This document shows positions 1-6,337 of a stretch of DNA of 25,079 bases, piece by piece. The first letter of the stretch is position 1, and each line of letters starts with the position of its first letter. The position numbers and the translations under genes were made by a program. The notes under the pieces are model-generated. The model was not told where the DNA came from. It was given only the letters and a program-made list of their open reading frames with translations, and did not search any database. Source of the stretch: a virus; the IMG/VR virus record IMGVR_UViG_3300027861_000184, positions 1-25,079 of that record; one strand, 5' to 3'.

Positions 1-113
1 TATTATCTAATGGTGATGTAATAGAAATAACACAAGAAATGTTAGATTATTATAAAAGATGTAAAACCATATTTGGTATGACTAACTATGTTAAACTAAC
101 AAAACAAAGATGA
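1..113 (+). CDS. 3' end of an unknown gene, cut by window edge
   Basis: A reading frame is open from the window edge to a TGA at 111-113 and gives about 36 residues ending in KLTKQR. Its stop overlaps the next start as ATGA, a usual sign of translational coupling, so the epimerase-like gene that follows is probably in the same operon. The visible tail is mixed polar and charged, with no motif I recognise. No function is assigned. Confidence 0.6.
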   Translation, partial: LSNGDVIEITQEMLDYYKRCKTIFGMTNYVKLTKQR

Positions 114-553
114 TAAAAAAGTTTACAGATAACAGAGGTGATTTTGTTTTATTTAATGCGAATAAATGTGACCAAGTAAATGTTGTTACCAATACCTACA
201 TGCACACATTTAGGGGGCTACATTATCAAACAAATCCATCACAAGCGAAAACAGTTAAGGTTATACAAGGTAAGGTTTTGGATATTCTTGTTAGTTTATC
301 AACAGGCAAGGTAGAGTTTTATCTTTTAGATGAAACCACTGACCCACTTTATGTTAGTAGTGAATACGCACATGGGTATCTAACACTAGAACCTAACACT
401 ATATTCACATACGCTGTTGAGGGGGAATATAATCCAGACTCAGAACATAGTATTGTATGGGAAGATGTAGAATCGGTTAAAGAGGTAATATTATCACATG
501 TGGGTGATAAAGCTAATTTGGTTATATCTGATAAAGATAAAAAAGGTAAGTAG
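110..553 (+). CDS. dTDP-4-dehydrorhamnose 3,5-epimerase-like (RmlC family) protein
   Basis: The 147-residue product matches the RmlC cupin family: DNRG at residues 7-10, FRGLHYQ at 34-40 (His38 is in the position of the RmlC catalytic base), a conserved lysine in the KTVKV segment at 47-51, AHGY at 87-90 and YNPDSEH at 107-113 followed by VWED. In the family these enzymes epimerise C3 and C5 of a dTDP-keto-sugar. It is shorter than typical RmlC (about 180 aa), so the C-terminal part is reduced, and it could be a 3-epimerase or a WxcM-like isomerase instead. It overlaps the upstream gene by 4 bases. Together with the two glycosyltransferases at 22893-24829 it hints at phage-encoded sugar modification (inference). 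Confidence 0.82.
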   Translation: MIKKFTDNRGDFVLFNANKCDQVNVVTNTYMHTFRGLHYQTNPSQAKTVKVIQGKVLDILVSLSTGKVEFYLLDETTDPLYVSSEYAHGYLTLEPNTIFTYAVEGEYNPDSEHSIVWEDVESVKEVILSHVGDKANLVISDKDKKGK

Positions 554-555
554 TT

Positions 556-726
556 ATGAATAAACACTCAGAACATTTAGATTGGATACATAATAGAATT
601 ATAGAAGTGTATGGTGAAAGTAAAAATGTCGATTTTTTAATCAAGTTTAGGGAAATAATTAAATCCATAAAAGCTCAAGAGGATTCGTCTAAAGATTATT
701 TAAAGTTTATTGAACAAAAAAAATAA
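556..726 (+). CDS. small hypothetical protein (56 aa)
   Basis: An ATG two bases after the previous stop opens a 56-codon frame ending at TAA 724-726. The product starts MNKHSEHLDWIHNRI and is rich in charged residues and predicted-helical segments, with a lysine-rich tail. There is no signal peptide or membrane segment. Tight spacing to the epimerase-like gene supports it being a real operon member. It resembles no family I can name. Confidence 0.6.
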   Translation: MNKHSEHLDWIHNRIIEVYGESKNVDFLIKFREIIKSIKAQEDSSKDYLKFIEQKK

Positions 727-746
727 TTAAACTGATACTTATATCT

Positions 747-845
747 ATGAGTGAAGTGTTTATTGAAAAATTATTATTAATCTGTGCGTTTTTAGTGGTT
801 GGTTATTTAATAGATAAGATAGACAAAAAATTCCCAAATAAATAA
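747..845 (+). CDS. tiny membrane peptide (32 aa)
   Basis: This 32-codon frame starts at ATG 747 and ends at TAA 843-845. The peptide has a short acidic N-terminus, one hydrophobic segment (about residues 9-21, LLLICAFLVVGYL) and a charged tail, DKIDKKFPNK. That is the layout of a single-pass small membrane protein. It lies between other tiny genes with gaps of 20 and 3 bases. Function unknown. It is short enough that chance cannot be excluded, but position and hydrophobic profile argue for coding. Confidence 0.5.
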   Translation: MSEVFIEKLLLICAFLVVGYLIDKIDKKFPNK

Positions 846-848
846 TTT

Positions 849-1031
849 ATGATTGTTAGATTCGAATACGAAAGAGAATTGCCAACTCAAAGGCTTGGTG
901 ATGGCTTGGTTGATTGGGTTAAACCTCAATATGAAATAATTTCTGGTGAATTAAACATAGAGAGTTTTTTAAATCAAATATCAAGGGAAATTGGTATTAA
1001 AAATATTAAAATATTAGATGAAATTAAATAG
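849..1031 (+). CDS. small hypothetical protein (60 aa)
   Basis: The start lies 3 bases after the previous stop and the end overlaps the next gene by 14 bases. The 60-residue product begins MIVRFEYERELPTQRLGDG and ends in an isoleucine/lysine-rich segment. It has no membrane segment or cysteine and no motif I can name. The short overlaps on either side suggest a compact operon of small accessory genes. Confidence 0.6.
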   Translation: MIVRFEYERELPTQRLGDGLVDWVKPQYEIISGELNIESFLNQISREIGIKNIKILDEIK

Positions 1032-1248
1032 ACATAATTTAATTAAATGGTTAAGTGTTATATTAACCATTATAGCAGCACTCACCATATCTTTAAGGGT
1101 TACCGAAATTGTTACTAGTTATTATTTATTTTTGATTGGTCATATAACAATGTCTTTTATTTTATATAGAGATAAGGATTGGAGTTTATTCTTTATGAAT
1201 TTGGTGTGGGTAATTATAGATATTATTGGAATTATAAAATGGTCTTAG
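1018..1248 (+). CDS. small three-helix membrane protein
   Basis: This 76-residue protein has three hydrophobic stretches at about residues 10-27, 33-50 and 56-73, separated by short charged loops (RVTE, YRDKDW). It ends GIIKWS. The pattern of evenly spaced short helices with an N and a D in the last one (MNLVWVIIDIIGIIKW) resembles small PnuC/YgjV-like integral membrane domains found in phages, but the match is by eye and weak. It starts inside the end of the preceding gene (14-base overlap). Role unknown; a transport or host-membrane role is only a guess. Confidence 0.65.
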   Translation: MKLNRHNLIKWLSVILTIIAALTISLRVTEIVTSYYLFLIGHITMSFILYRDKDWSLFFMNLVWVIIDIIGIIKWS

Positions 1249-1298
1249 CGTTAAATATTAGCTAAACCCAAATTAAATGGCTTTTTTTTATTTTATCA

Positions 1299-1314
1299 AC
1301 ATATTTATAATAAA
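1299..1314 (+). promoter_or_regulatory. putative phage late promoter motif
   Basis: ACATATTTATAATAAA lies 18 bases before the ATG at 1332. It shares the core ATATTTAT(A/T)A with at least seven other sites placed just upstream of genes on both strands. Assignment to the gp55-like sigma is inference. Confidence 0.5.
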
Positions 1315-1334
1315 ACAAAATAATTTAAATTATG
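1315..1334 (+). promoter_or_regulatory. A/T-rich translation leader shared with the capsid gene
   Basis: ACAAAATAATTTAAATTATG, running into the start codon, is the same as the leader of the major capsid gene at 14788-14808 except for one extra A there. There is no Shine-Dalgarno sequence. A shared leader may mark strongly translated genes (inference). Confidence 0.4.
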
Positions 1335-1592
1335 GCAATAAATAGGAGAATAACTTCAGTAATTAAGCGTTGGGACAATGCTGATTTTAATGCACACAAA
1401 TATACTATAATATATTCTAGCACAGACTCAAATGCTATTATAAATGGTGAAGAAGTTTTTTTAGTAGCCACAACTCAGTTAGACTTTAATATTAGTAGTA
1501 TTAGTGCTGACACAAATAACGTATACGTGTTAGGAGATAAAATAGATGTTGTTAACGGTAGTACAACACTTAACGGTTACCCTAATCCGTAG
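1332..1592 (+). CDS. small structural-type protein, first of a tandem paralogous pair
   Basis: The 86-residue product aligns along nearly its whole length with the next gene's product. Shared features are a D/N-ADF segment near residue 16, an A-(I/V)-ING segment in the middle, NVYVLGD/NIYVIGS near residue 65, and VNGSTTL/INGPQTL leading to an identical C-terminal YPNP. Both are predicted to be beta-rich, with no cysteine, signal peptide or membrane segment. The gene has its own putative late promoter and a leader nearly identical to that of the major capsid gene, which suggests strong late expression. A minor capsid, decoration or tail-decoration role is plausible but not shown by sequence. 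Confidence 0.75.
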   Translation: MAINRRITSVIKRWDNADFNAHKYTIIYSSTDSNAIINGEEVFLVATTQLDFNISSISADTNNVYVLGDKIDVVNGSTTLNGYPNP

Positions 1593-1609
1593 TAAAAAAA
1601 AATATAGTT

Positions 1610-1864
1610 ATGCCTTTAAAAAGTGGAGTTTACACAGTAATAGATTTAGCAGCTGATGCTGATTTTACAAAATACACATATAACCAGGTTTATGCTGGGG
1701 CAACTGGAGCTGCTGTTATAAATGGGACCACAGTTAATATGATTGGTGGGTCAACAATAGATATATTGGTTAAAACTATAAGTGGTGCAAATATTTACGT
1801 TATTGGTTCGCCAATAAACGTTATTAATGGGCCACAAACGCTTAGTCATTATCCTAACCCATAA
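1610..1864 (+). CDS. small structural-type protein, second of a tandem paralogous pair
   Basis: This 84-residue protein begins 17 bases after its paralogue and clearly arose by tandem duplication: both end in YPNP and share the ADF, ING and YVxG segments at matching positions. It is richer in Ala/Gly than the first copy (VYAGATGAAVINGTT). No promoter motif separates the two, so they are probably co-transcribed. Function is unknown. A virion surface role would fit the beta-rich composition and location beside structural genes, but that is inference. Confidence 0.75.
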   Translation: MPLKSGVYTVIDLAADADFTKYTYNQVYAGATGAAVINGTTVNMIGGSTIDILVKTISGANIYVIGSPINVINGPQTLSHYPNP

Positions 1865-1884
1865 TAACTTTGCAAAAAAAGATA

Positions 1885-1900
1885 ATATTTATTAATAAAG
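1885..1900 (+). promoter_or_regulatory. putative phage late promoter motif
   Basis: ATATTTATTAATAAAG ends 9 bases before the ATG at 1910. The identical 16-mer occurs on the - strand at 18570-18585, again just before a structural gene. Confidence 0.55.
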
Positions 1901-1909
1901 TTAATTAAG

Positions 1910-2695
1910 ATGAAAAATAGAAACATTATAAAACCAACTGGTTTAAAAGGAAAAAAAGTGATAAACAGAATGAAAGAACTTATGGGTTCTACATCAATTA
2001 ACGAAGACGTTAAGGGTTCTGTTGTTGAACTAACTAAAGAAGGTCCAGATGGTAAGGTTTATGCAGTCATAAGGGAAAATCATGAATACTATATTAAAGT
2101 ATCTGAAAATAAAAATAATCTTGTAACTGAAGATTTTAATTACATTGGTGGGTTACAAAACAAGAAGGATAAATCTTATCCATCTTACGCTAAAGCTATT
2201 AAGCAATTAAACCTTAAGTTTATGAGTCTTAATGAGGCTATTGGTAAGTCTGGTCAAGTAAATGTATTTGAAGATGATAACTTACTTACAGAGCATCACC
2301 CACTTAAAGCTGATATGAAATTATCTGCTGATAAGGGTATTGGTGATGGTGCTGAATATGTAGTTGATAAGAAAGGTACTGAATTAAAGTACGATTCTAA
2401 AGAAGGTAAAGAAGATGATGGTTTCGGTGATAACGTTGCTGATTCTACTGCTGAAAAAGATATAGAGAAAGTTAAGTTAAGTGAAACTGAAAAGGCTATC
2501 GATTCAATGATTACTGGTGAAGAAGTTATTGAAGAAGAACCTAAAAAAGGTTTTTCAATTTCTAGGGCTATCCAAGAAATGGATAATGTTATTGATTCTC
2601 TTGCTACAGAAGATAATAAGGTTGATGAAATCCTTGAATCTCTTGGTGAAACTGAAAGAGCTATCATGATAGAAGCTTTAAAAAAAAAAGATTAA
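1910..2695 (+). CDS. acidic phage structural protein, probable N-terminal part of a frameshifted fusion
   Basis: This 261-residue product has a basic start (KNRNIIKPTGLKGKK), then a segment around residues 60-110 with EYYIKV, DFNYIGGLQNK and SYAKAIKQLNLKFMSLNEA that I associate with conserved virion or prohead proteins of T4-like environmental phages (from memory, no search). The rest is acidic and low complexity. Several LxE or IxE triplets (SINE, SLNE) resemble gp21 prohead-protease sites. The frame ends at a 10-A run: the last codons are TTA AAA AAA AAA GAT TAA. The next gene's frame is open across this point, so the two may be made as one 745-aa protein (see 2677-2726). Confidence 0.75.
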   Translation: MKNRNIIKPTGLKGKKVINRMKELMGSTSINEDVKGSVVELTKEGPDGKVYAVIRENHEYYIKVSENKNNLVTEDFNYIGGLQNKKDKSYPSYAKAIKQLNLKFMSLNEAIGKSGQVNVFEDDNLLTEHHPLKADMKLSADKGIGDGAEYVVDKKGTELKYDSKEGKEDDGFGDNVADSTAEKDIEKVKLSETEKAIDSMITGEEVIEEEPKKGFSISRAIQEMDNVIDSLATEDNKVDEILESLGETERAIMIEALKKKD

Positions 2696-2726
2696 AGAGT
2701 AGTGATTCATCTCTAAATGAGATGAG
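2677..2726 (+). promoter_or_regulatory. candidate -1 frameshift site with downstream hairpin
   Basis: T TTA AAA at 2677-2683 is a canonical -1 slippery heptamer in the correct phase of the upstream frame, and lies within a T3A10 tract (A-run 2680-2689) four codons before the TAA at 2693-2695. A -1 shift enters the downstream frame, which has no stop before ATG 2722. A hairpin follows: 2706-2713 pairs with 2719-2726 (core CATCTC/GAGATG, 5-base loop), and it encloses the ATG at 2722. The 22-base spacer between heptamer and stem is longer than usual, so slippage on the A-run by polymerase or ribosome, or a sequencing error, are alternatives. Confidence 0.45.
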
Positions 2727-4146
2727 ATTCGATGGTAAGAAACCAATCGAGTTTTCCGATGAAACTGTTGAATTAGAACAGGATAATCTAGAAGAAGAGA
2801 CTAAATATAAGTTGAAGCTGGACGCACCGAGCGAGCCAGCTTCTTCTGTTTCTGATGATGAGGAGTCATTAGATGCTTTCGCTGATGCTGAAGGTGATGA
2901 AGAAGTTGATTTATCTTTCAGTGATGAAAAAGAAGGTAAGGGTGGTAATGAGAAGCCATTCGATGATGAGCCATTCGATGCTGGTATTGAGGTTGATGAA
3001 GATGAAGACCCAGAAAAATTCATACAACAACTTGCTGGTAAATTAGGTACATCTCTTAGGAAGTATAATGATGAGAGAGGTGAACCAGATTTTGATTTAG
3101 AGAAATACGCTATTAATAGTGTAATATCTGCTACTCATACAGCTGAAATGGACGAAGAGGACCAAAAGGATATTATTAAGAAAGTTAAGATGTCTGGTGC
3201 TGGTGATGAGAATGATGATATTGATAAGGATTTAGATATGGATTCTGAAGAACCTAAGGATGATGAACCTAAAGGTGAGGAACCTATGGGTGATGACCTT
3301 GGTTTTGGGGATGATGAAGAAATATCTGAAATGATTCCAGGTATCCATTCGGCTTTATTAACTAAAGAGGAAGATGTTTTTACAATAAACCTTAGAAACA
3401 TTAAACAGGACGCTGAGGATATGTTAGCTATACCTACAGATGTTCGTGATGAAAAACTTAAAGGGCATAAGTGGGCTGACGACCATATATCAACATCAGC
3501 TGATGATGCTGAAGAAGTTGCTGATTTTTTAACAAATGAAGGTGGTAATCCTTGTTGGGATGGGTATGAGAGAGTGCCTGGAACTAAAGAGGGTGAAAAG
3601 GGTTCTTGTAGAAAGAAAACTAATGAAGCGTTAAACGAAGCTGAATATAAGGGTAAAAAGGTTACGCTTAATAAACCACAATCATGTTCAAATGACAGTA
3701 CTTGTAAAAAGAAATATAAGGTTCACGTTAAAAATGATAAGGGTAATGTTATTAGGGTACAATTTGGTGACCCTAATATGGAAATCAGAAGAGATAACGC
3801 TGAAGCTAAGAAATCTTTTAGAGCTAGACATAAGTGTTCTGAAAAGAAGGATAAGACAACTGCTGGTTATTGGTCTTGTAAGATGTGGAGTAATAAAAAA
3901 GTGTCTGATATTACCGAAGATTTGGATAATTCAGAAAAAAATCTTATATTTGAAGAAAACATTAATATGAGAGATATTATATTGCACGATTTACATGAAA
4001 CAACTAGACCAGCTCCAGTTAGGGAAGAACCAACTGTTGTTCCAGAGAGAGAGAAGTCTCCATCACCAAGAAGGAGAAGAATATGGGAAACTAAACCATC
4101 GGTTAAACCAAACCCTAAGATGGAAGTAAATAATGATATTGAGTAA
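2722..4146 (+). CDS. acidic phage structural protein with Cys-containing phage domain
   Basis: The 474-residue product has three parts. Residues 1-95 are highly acidic. Residues about 100-156 (IQQLAGKLG, KYAINSVISATH, MDEEDQKDIIKKV) form a helical block. Residues 270-390 hold a cysteine-bearing domain: NPCWDGYERV (Cys278), GSCRKK (Cys296), Cys322 and Cys328, FGDPNMEI, FRARHKC (Cys372) and YWSCKMW (Cys386). I recognise FRARHxC...YWSC from unnamed structural proteins of T4-like environmental phages. The tail is proline- and arginine-rich (SPSPRRRR). Cys/His spacing could bind a metal, but this is unproven. The ATG lies inside a hairpin, and the frame is open upstream to 2677, so this may be the C-terminal part of a fusion with 1910-2695. 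Confidence 0.8.
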   Translation: MRFDGKKPIEFSDETVELEQDNLEEETKYKLKLDAPSEPASSVSDDEESLDAFADAEGDEEVDLSFSDEKEGKGGNEKPFDDEPFDAGIEVDEDEDPEKFIQQLAGKLGTSLRKYNDERGEPDFDLEKYAINSVISATHTAEMDEEDQKDIIKKVKMSGAGDENDDIDKDLDMDSEEPKDDEPKGEEPMGDDLGFGDDEEISEMIPGIHSALLTKEEDVFTINLRNIKQDAEDMLAIPTDVRDEKLKGHKWADDHISTSADDAEEVADFLTNEGGNPCWDGYERVPGTKEGEKGSCRKKTNEALNEAEYKGKKVTLNKPQSCSNDSTCKKKYKVHVKNDKGNVIRVQFGDPNMEIRRDNAEAKKSFRARHKCSEKKDKTTAGYWSCKMWSNKKVSDITEDLDNSEKNLIFEENINMRDIILHDLHETTRPAPVREEPTVVPEREKSPSPRRRRIWETKPSVKPNPKMEVNNDIE

Positions 4147-4568
4147 TGGAAGAATTATATTTAATATATGTTAATAAGATTGGTGAAGATTGGACTGGAA
4201 AACATCTTTATGAATTCTTATTTTCAGATACAACTGAAAATGTAGATGGTGATGATTGGGATGCTTATCCAGCTTCTGGTAGACCAGCACCACCTAATAG
4301 TGGTTTTGTTAAAAAGGTTGGTAAGTTAGTATCTGATGAATTAAAATTTAAATTAGTTCAAAATAGTTCTGAGTTTGCTGTTTGGGATGCCGTTGATGGT
4401 GTTATTTCATTAGCTTGGGAAGATATGGAGGATTATGATGATTACCCAGAAAATAGAGTTGCCTTCCATTTTGGTGATTCTATTAAGGATGTAGAAGATA
4501 AATTATATGCACATGATTTGGTTCTAGAATATAACGTTACAGTTAAAAATGTAAGTGATGAGAATTAA
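4146..4568 (+). CDS. conserved-looking hypothetical protein (140 aa)
   Basis: The start overlaps the previous stop as TAATG and the end overlaps the next gene, so it is translationally coupled on both sides. The product is acidic and rich in aromatic residues. It begins MEELYLIYVNKIGEDWTG and contains DDWDAYPASGRPAPP around residues 36-50 and a VWDAVDGVISLAWEDMEDYDDYP segment near 80-102. No cysteine cluster, membrane segment or catalytic motif is visible. Placed among phage structural genes it is probably a virion or assembly protein; function unknown. Confidence 0.75.
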   Translation: MEELYLIYVNKIGEDWTGKHLYEFLFSDTTENVDGDDWDAYPASGRPAPPNSGFVKKVGKLVSDELKFKLVQNSSEFAVWDAVDGVISLAWEDMEDYDDYPENRVAFHFGDSIKDVEDKLYAHDLVLEYNVTVKNVSDEN

Positions 4569-5058
4569 GAAAAAAAGTATTGGTGAAAATTTAAAAAAAA
4601 CTGAAGATGAGTTAAACGCTATTAAAGGTATGGTGTACCAAACCAGTGATGAGTTACGTAACATGGGTATACCTGATGATGAGTCTAAAGAAATTGCAAC
4701 AAAGGTGGTTACAAAGAGTTATGTTGATAGTAATGACGAAGATTCAATGAATGAGGTTGATAGTGTGGCTGATACTAGTGGTACCGATATTGATTTACGT
4801 ATGCAAGTTAAAATTCTTTCAGATGCACTAAATTATTATTTAGATAAAAATAATCATGAAATGGTTAAGGAGCTTAGGTTTGATATTAAAGAATTGAATA
4901 GAGAAATATTTAATAGAGGTATGACTGTCTCAGAATTAAGTGAGAGTGCTAGACCTAAAATGACTAAAGATGAGTTAACCGAAAGTGTTAAAAGAAATAC
5001 AACAAAAAAAAAGAAAGTTATAAAAACAATTAGTGTTAAAAATTTAAGAAATGAGTAA
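4558..5058 (+). CDS. coiled-coil-type hypothetical protein (166 aa)
   Basis: ATG at 4558 is preferred to the GTG one codon upstream (4555). It overlaps the preceding gene's end by 11 bases, and its own end overlaps the next start by 8. The protein is basic at the start (RIKKKSIGENLKK), acidic in the middle and helical around residues 78-120 (MQVKILSDALNYYLDKNNHEMVKELRFDIKELNREI), which looks like a coiled coil. It ends in a strongly basic TTKKKKVIKTISVKNL tail. Not recognised; probably a structural or assembly component from its position. Confidence 0.72.
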   Translation: MRIKKKSIGENLKKTEDELNAIKGMVYQTSDELRNMGIPDDESKEIATKVVTKSYVDSNDEDSMNEVDSVADTSGTDIDLRMQVKILSDALNYYLDKNNHEMVKELRFDIKELNREIFNRGMTVSELSESARPKMTKDELTESVKRNTTKKKKVIKTISVKNLRNE

Positions 5059-6241
5059 ATACAGAGACTTAGCTAAAAAAGCTTTAGAAGAAAATAGAAA
5101 AGAAAATAAAGGGGTTATTAATGAAAATCTTTTTTATGAGGAAGGTGTTACTGAAAGAATGCATCCAGAACTTGAGGATAGGATAAGAGAAGGTAGACAT
5201 TCTTTAGCTGAATGTGGTGTTATGCCAGAGGGTGACATAATTACTACAGAGATGAAGTTAATTCGTGAAAGATTTAAAGAAGTTGTGATGAAGTGTAGAG
5301 AGGCTTTTGATATGGATAACGTTGATGAGTCTGTTATCATGAAAGAACAAATGCCTTTGGTTATGGGTGCAATGGCTATGGAAGAAGAACATAAAGAAAA
5401 TCTTGAGAAATTAGCAGTTGAAATGATTATGGAGGAGTTTGATATTCCAGAGGGTGCTGTTGAGTTTGATGCTAAGTTAGTTACTTCTGGTATTAATAGG
5501 GAAGGTACTATTGATGCACCTATGGAAAGTTTAGATGAAGAGTTTAATGATAATGATGAAAAGGTTGTTGCTAACGAATATGTTAAGAAGAGAAGAGTTC
5601 TTAATGCAATGACACAGGGGGCAGCTAAGAGTGTTAACCACATGTTTCATATGGTTCACGAACAATTAACAGATATGAACCCTAGATTACCAGGAAATTA
5701 TAAGAAAATGATGTCGGCTGCTGATTATATGTATTTTGTAATTCCAGATATGGATTTAGGGGTTAATGCTGGTAAATGTGATTGTAACTACCAAGACACT
5801 GAAGAAGGTGTTTCAAAACCAGTTATTAAGGCTGAAGCTATGGTTTTCCCAGTATTAGTTCATGAATTATATAAGGGTGTTATGGAAGTGTTATCAGCAC
5901 ATGGATTACCAACACAAGAAAATATCGCTGAATATGTTATAGGTAAGGCTGATTTTGTTAAGGCTGAACCAGATGATATGAGGTTCGGTACCCCAATGTG
6001 GAGAAGATTTTGTGATACAATACCAGCTGATGATTTTAATTTAAAACATCATGTATATGCTGATATGGCTGCATTACCACCAAAAGAATTTAATTCTATT
6101 ATGAAAGAGGTTTTAGGTAAAACCAAAAGAGGTAAAACAATAATCTCTGAAATGATTAACGAAATAAAGAGGGAAATGCAAGAAGATGGTTACAATGAAG
6201 CTATGGGTGATAGTCTTTTTGAAATCGATGATTTATTTTAA
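5051..6241 (+). CDS. phage structural-module protein of unknown function (396 aa)
   Basis: A 396-residue, methionine-rich, mostly helical protein. The region around residues 181-236 (KKRRVLNAMTQGAAKSVNHMF, then PRLPGNYKKMMSAADYMYFVIPDMD) is the best conserved-looking part and resembles unnamed proteins encoded beside the terminase in large T4-like phages (memory only). A CDC pair lies near residue 244. It starts 8 bases inside the previous gene and ends just before a strong terminator, so it closes the 1299-6289 transcription unit. No enzyme motif is visible. A head- or neck-related role would fit the neighbourhood but is inference. Confidence 0.78.
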   Translation: MSKYRDLAKKALEENRKENKGVINENLFYEEGVTERMHPELEDRIREGRHSLAECGVMPEGDIITTEMKLIRERFKEVVMKCREAFDMDNVDESVIMKEQMPLVMGAMAMEEEHKENLEKLAVEMIMEEFDIPEGAVEFDAKLVTSGINREGTIDAPMESLDEEFNDNDEKVVANEYVKKRRVLNAMTQGAAKSVNHMFHMVHEQLTDMNPRLPGNYKKMMSAADYMYFVIPDMDLGVNAGKCDCNYQDTEEGVSKPVIKAEAMVFPVLVHELYKGVMEVLSAHGLPTQENIAEYVIGKADFVKAEPDDMRFGTPMWRRFCDTIPADDFNLKHHVYADMAALPPKEFNSIMKEVLGKTKRGKTIISEMINEIKREMQEDGYNEAMGDSLFEIDDLF

Positions 6242-6263
6242 TATAACCTAATCAAACCAATAG

Positions 6264-6289
6264 AAGAAGTCGCATATGCGACTTTTTTT
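6264..6289 (+). terminator. Rho-independent terminator
   Basis: AAGTCGC (6267-6273), loop ATAT, GCGACTT (6278-6284) form a perfect 7-bp stem that can be extended by A/T pairs, followed by a T-run to 6289. It lies 25 bases after the stop of the 396-aa gene and before the terminase promoter motif. Confidence 0.88.
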
Positions 6290-6305
6290 GTTTTTACATG
6301 TATTG

Positions 6306-6320
6306 ACATATTTATATAAT
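6306..6320 (+). promoter_or_regulatory. putative phage late promoter motif before terminase
   Basis: ACATATTTATATAAT lies between a terminator and the terminase start at 6338, exactly where a new transcript must begin. It shares its core with the motif upstream of the protease and other late genes. Confidence 0.6.
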
Positions 6321-6337
6321 AGAATAAACGTATAAAT

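Noticed and set aside
1245-1289. Possible terminator: TTAGC/GCTAA inverted repeat and a T-run after the 76-aa membrane gene
   Set aside because: The stem is only 5 bp with an 11-base loop and the T-run is 16 bases away, so it is not a convincing Rho-independent terminator.
3692-3970. Alternative + frame of 92 aa within the 474-aa gene
   Set aside because: Out of frame with the Cys-domain gene and without a start context; composition is that of a shifted reading.
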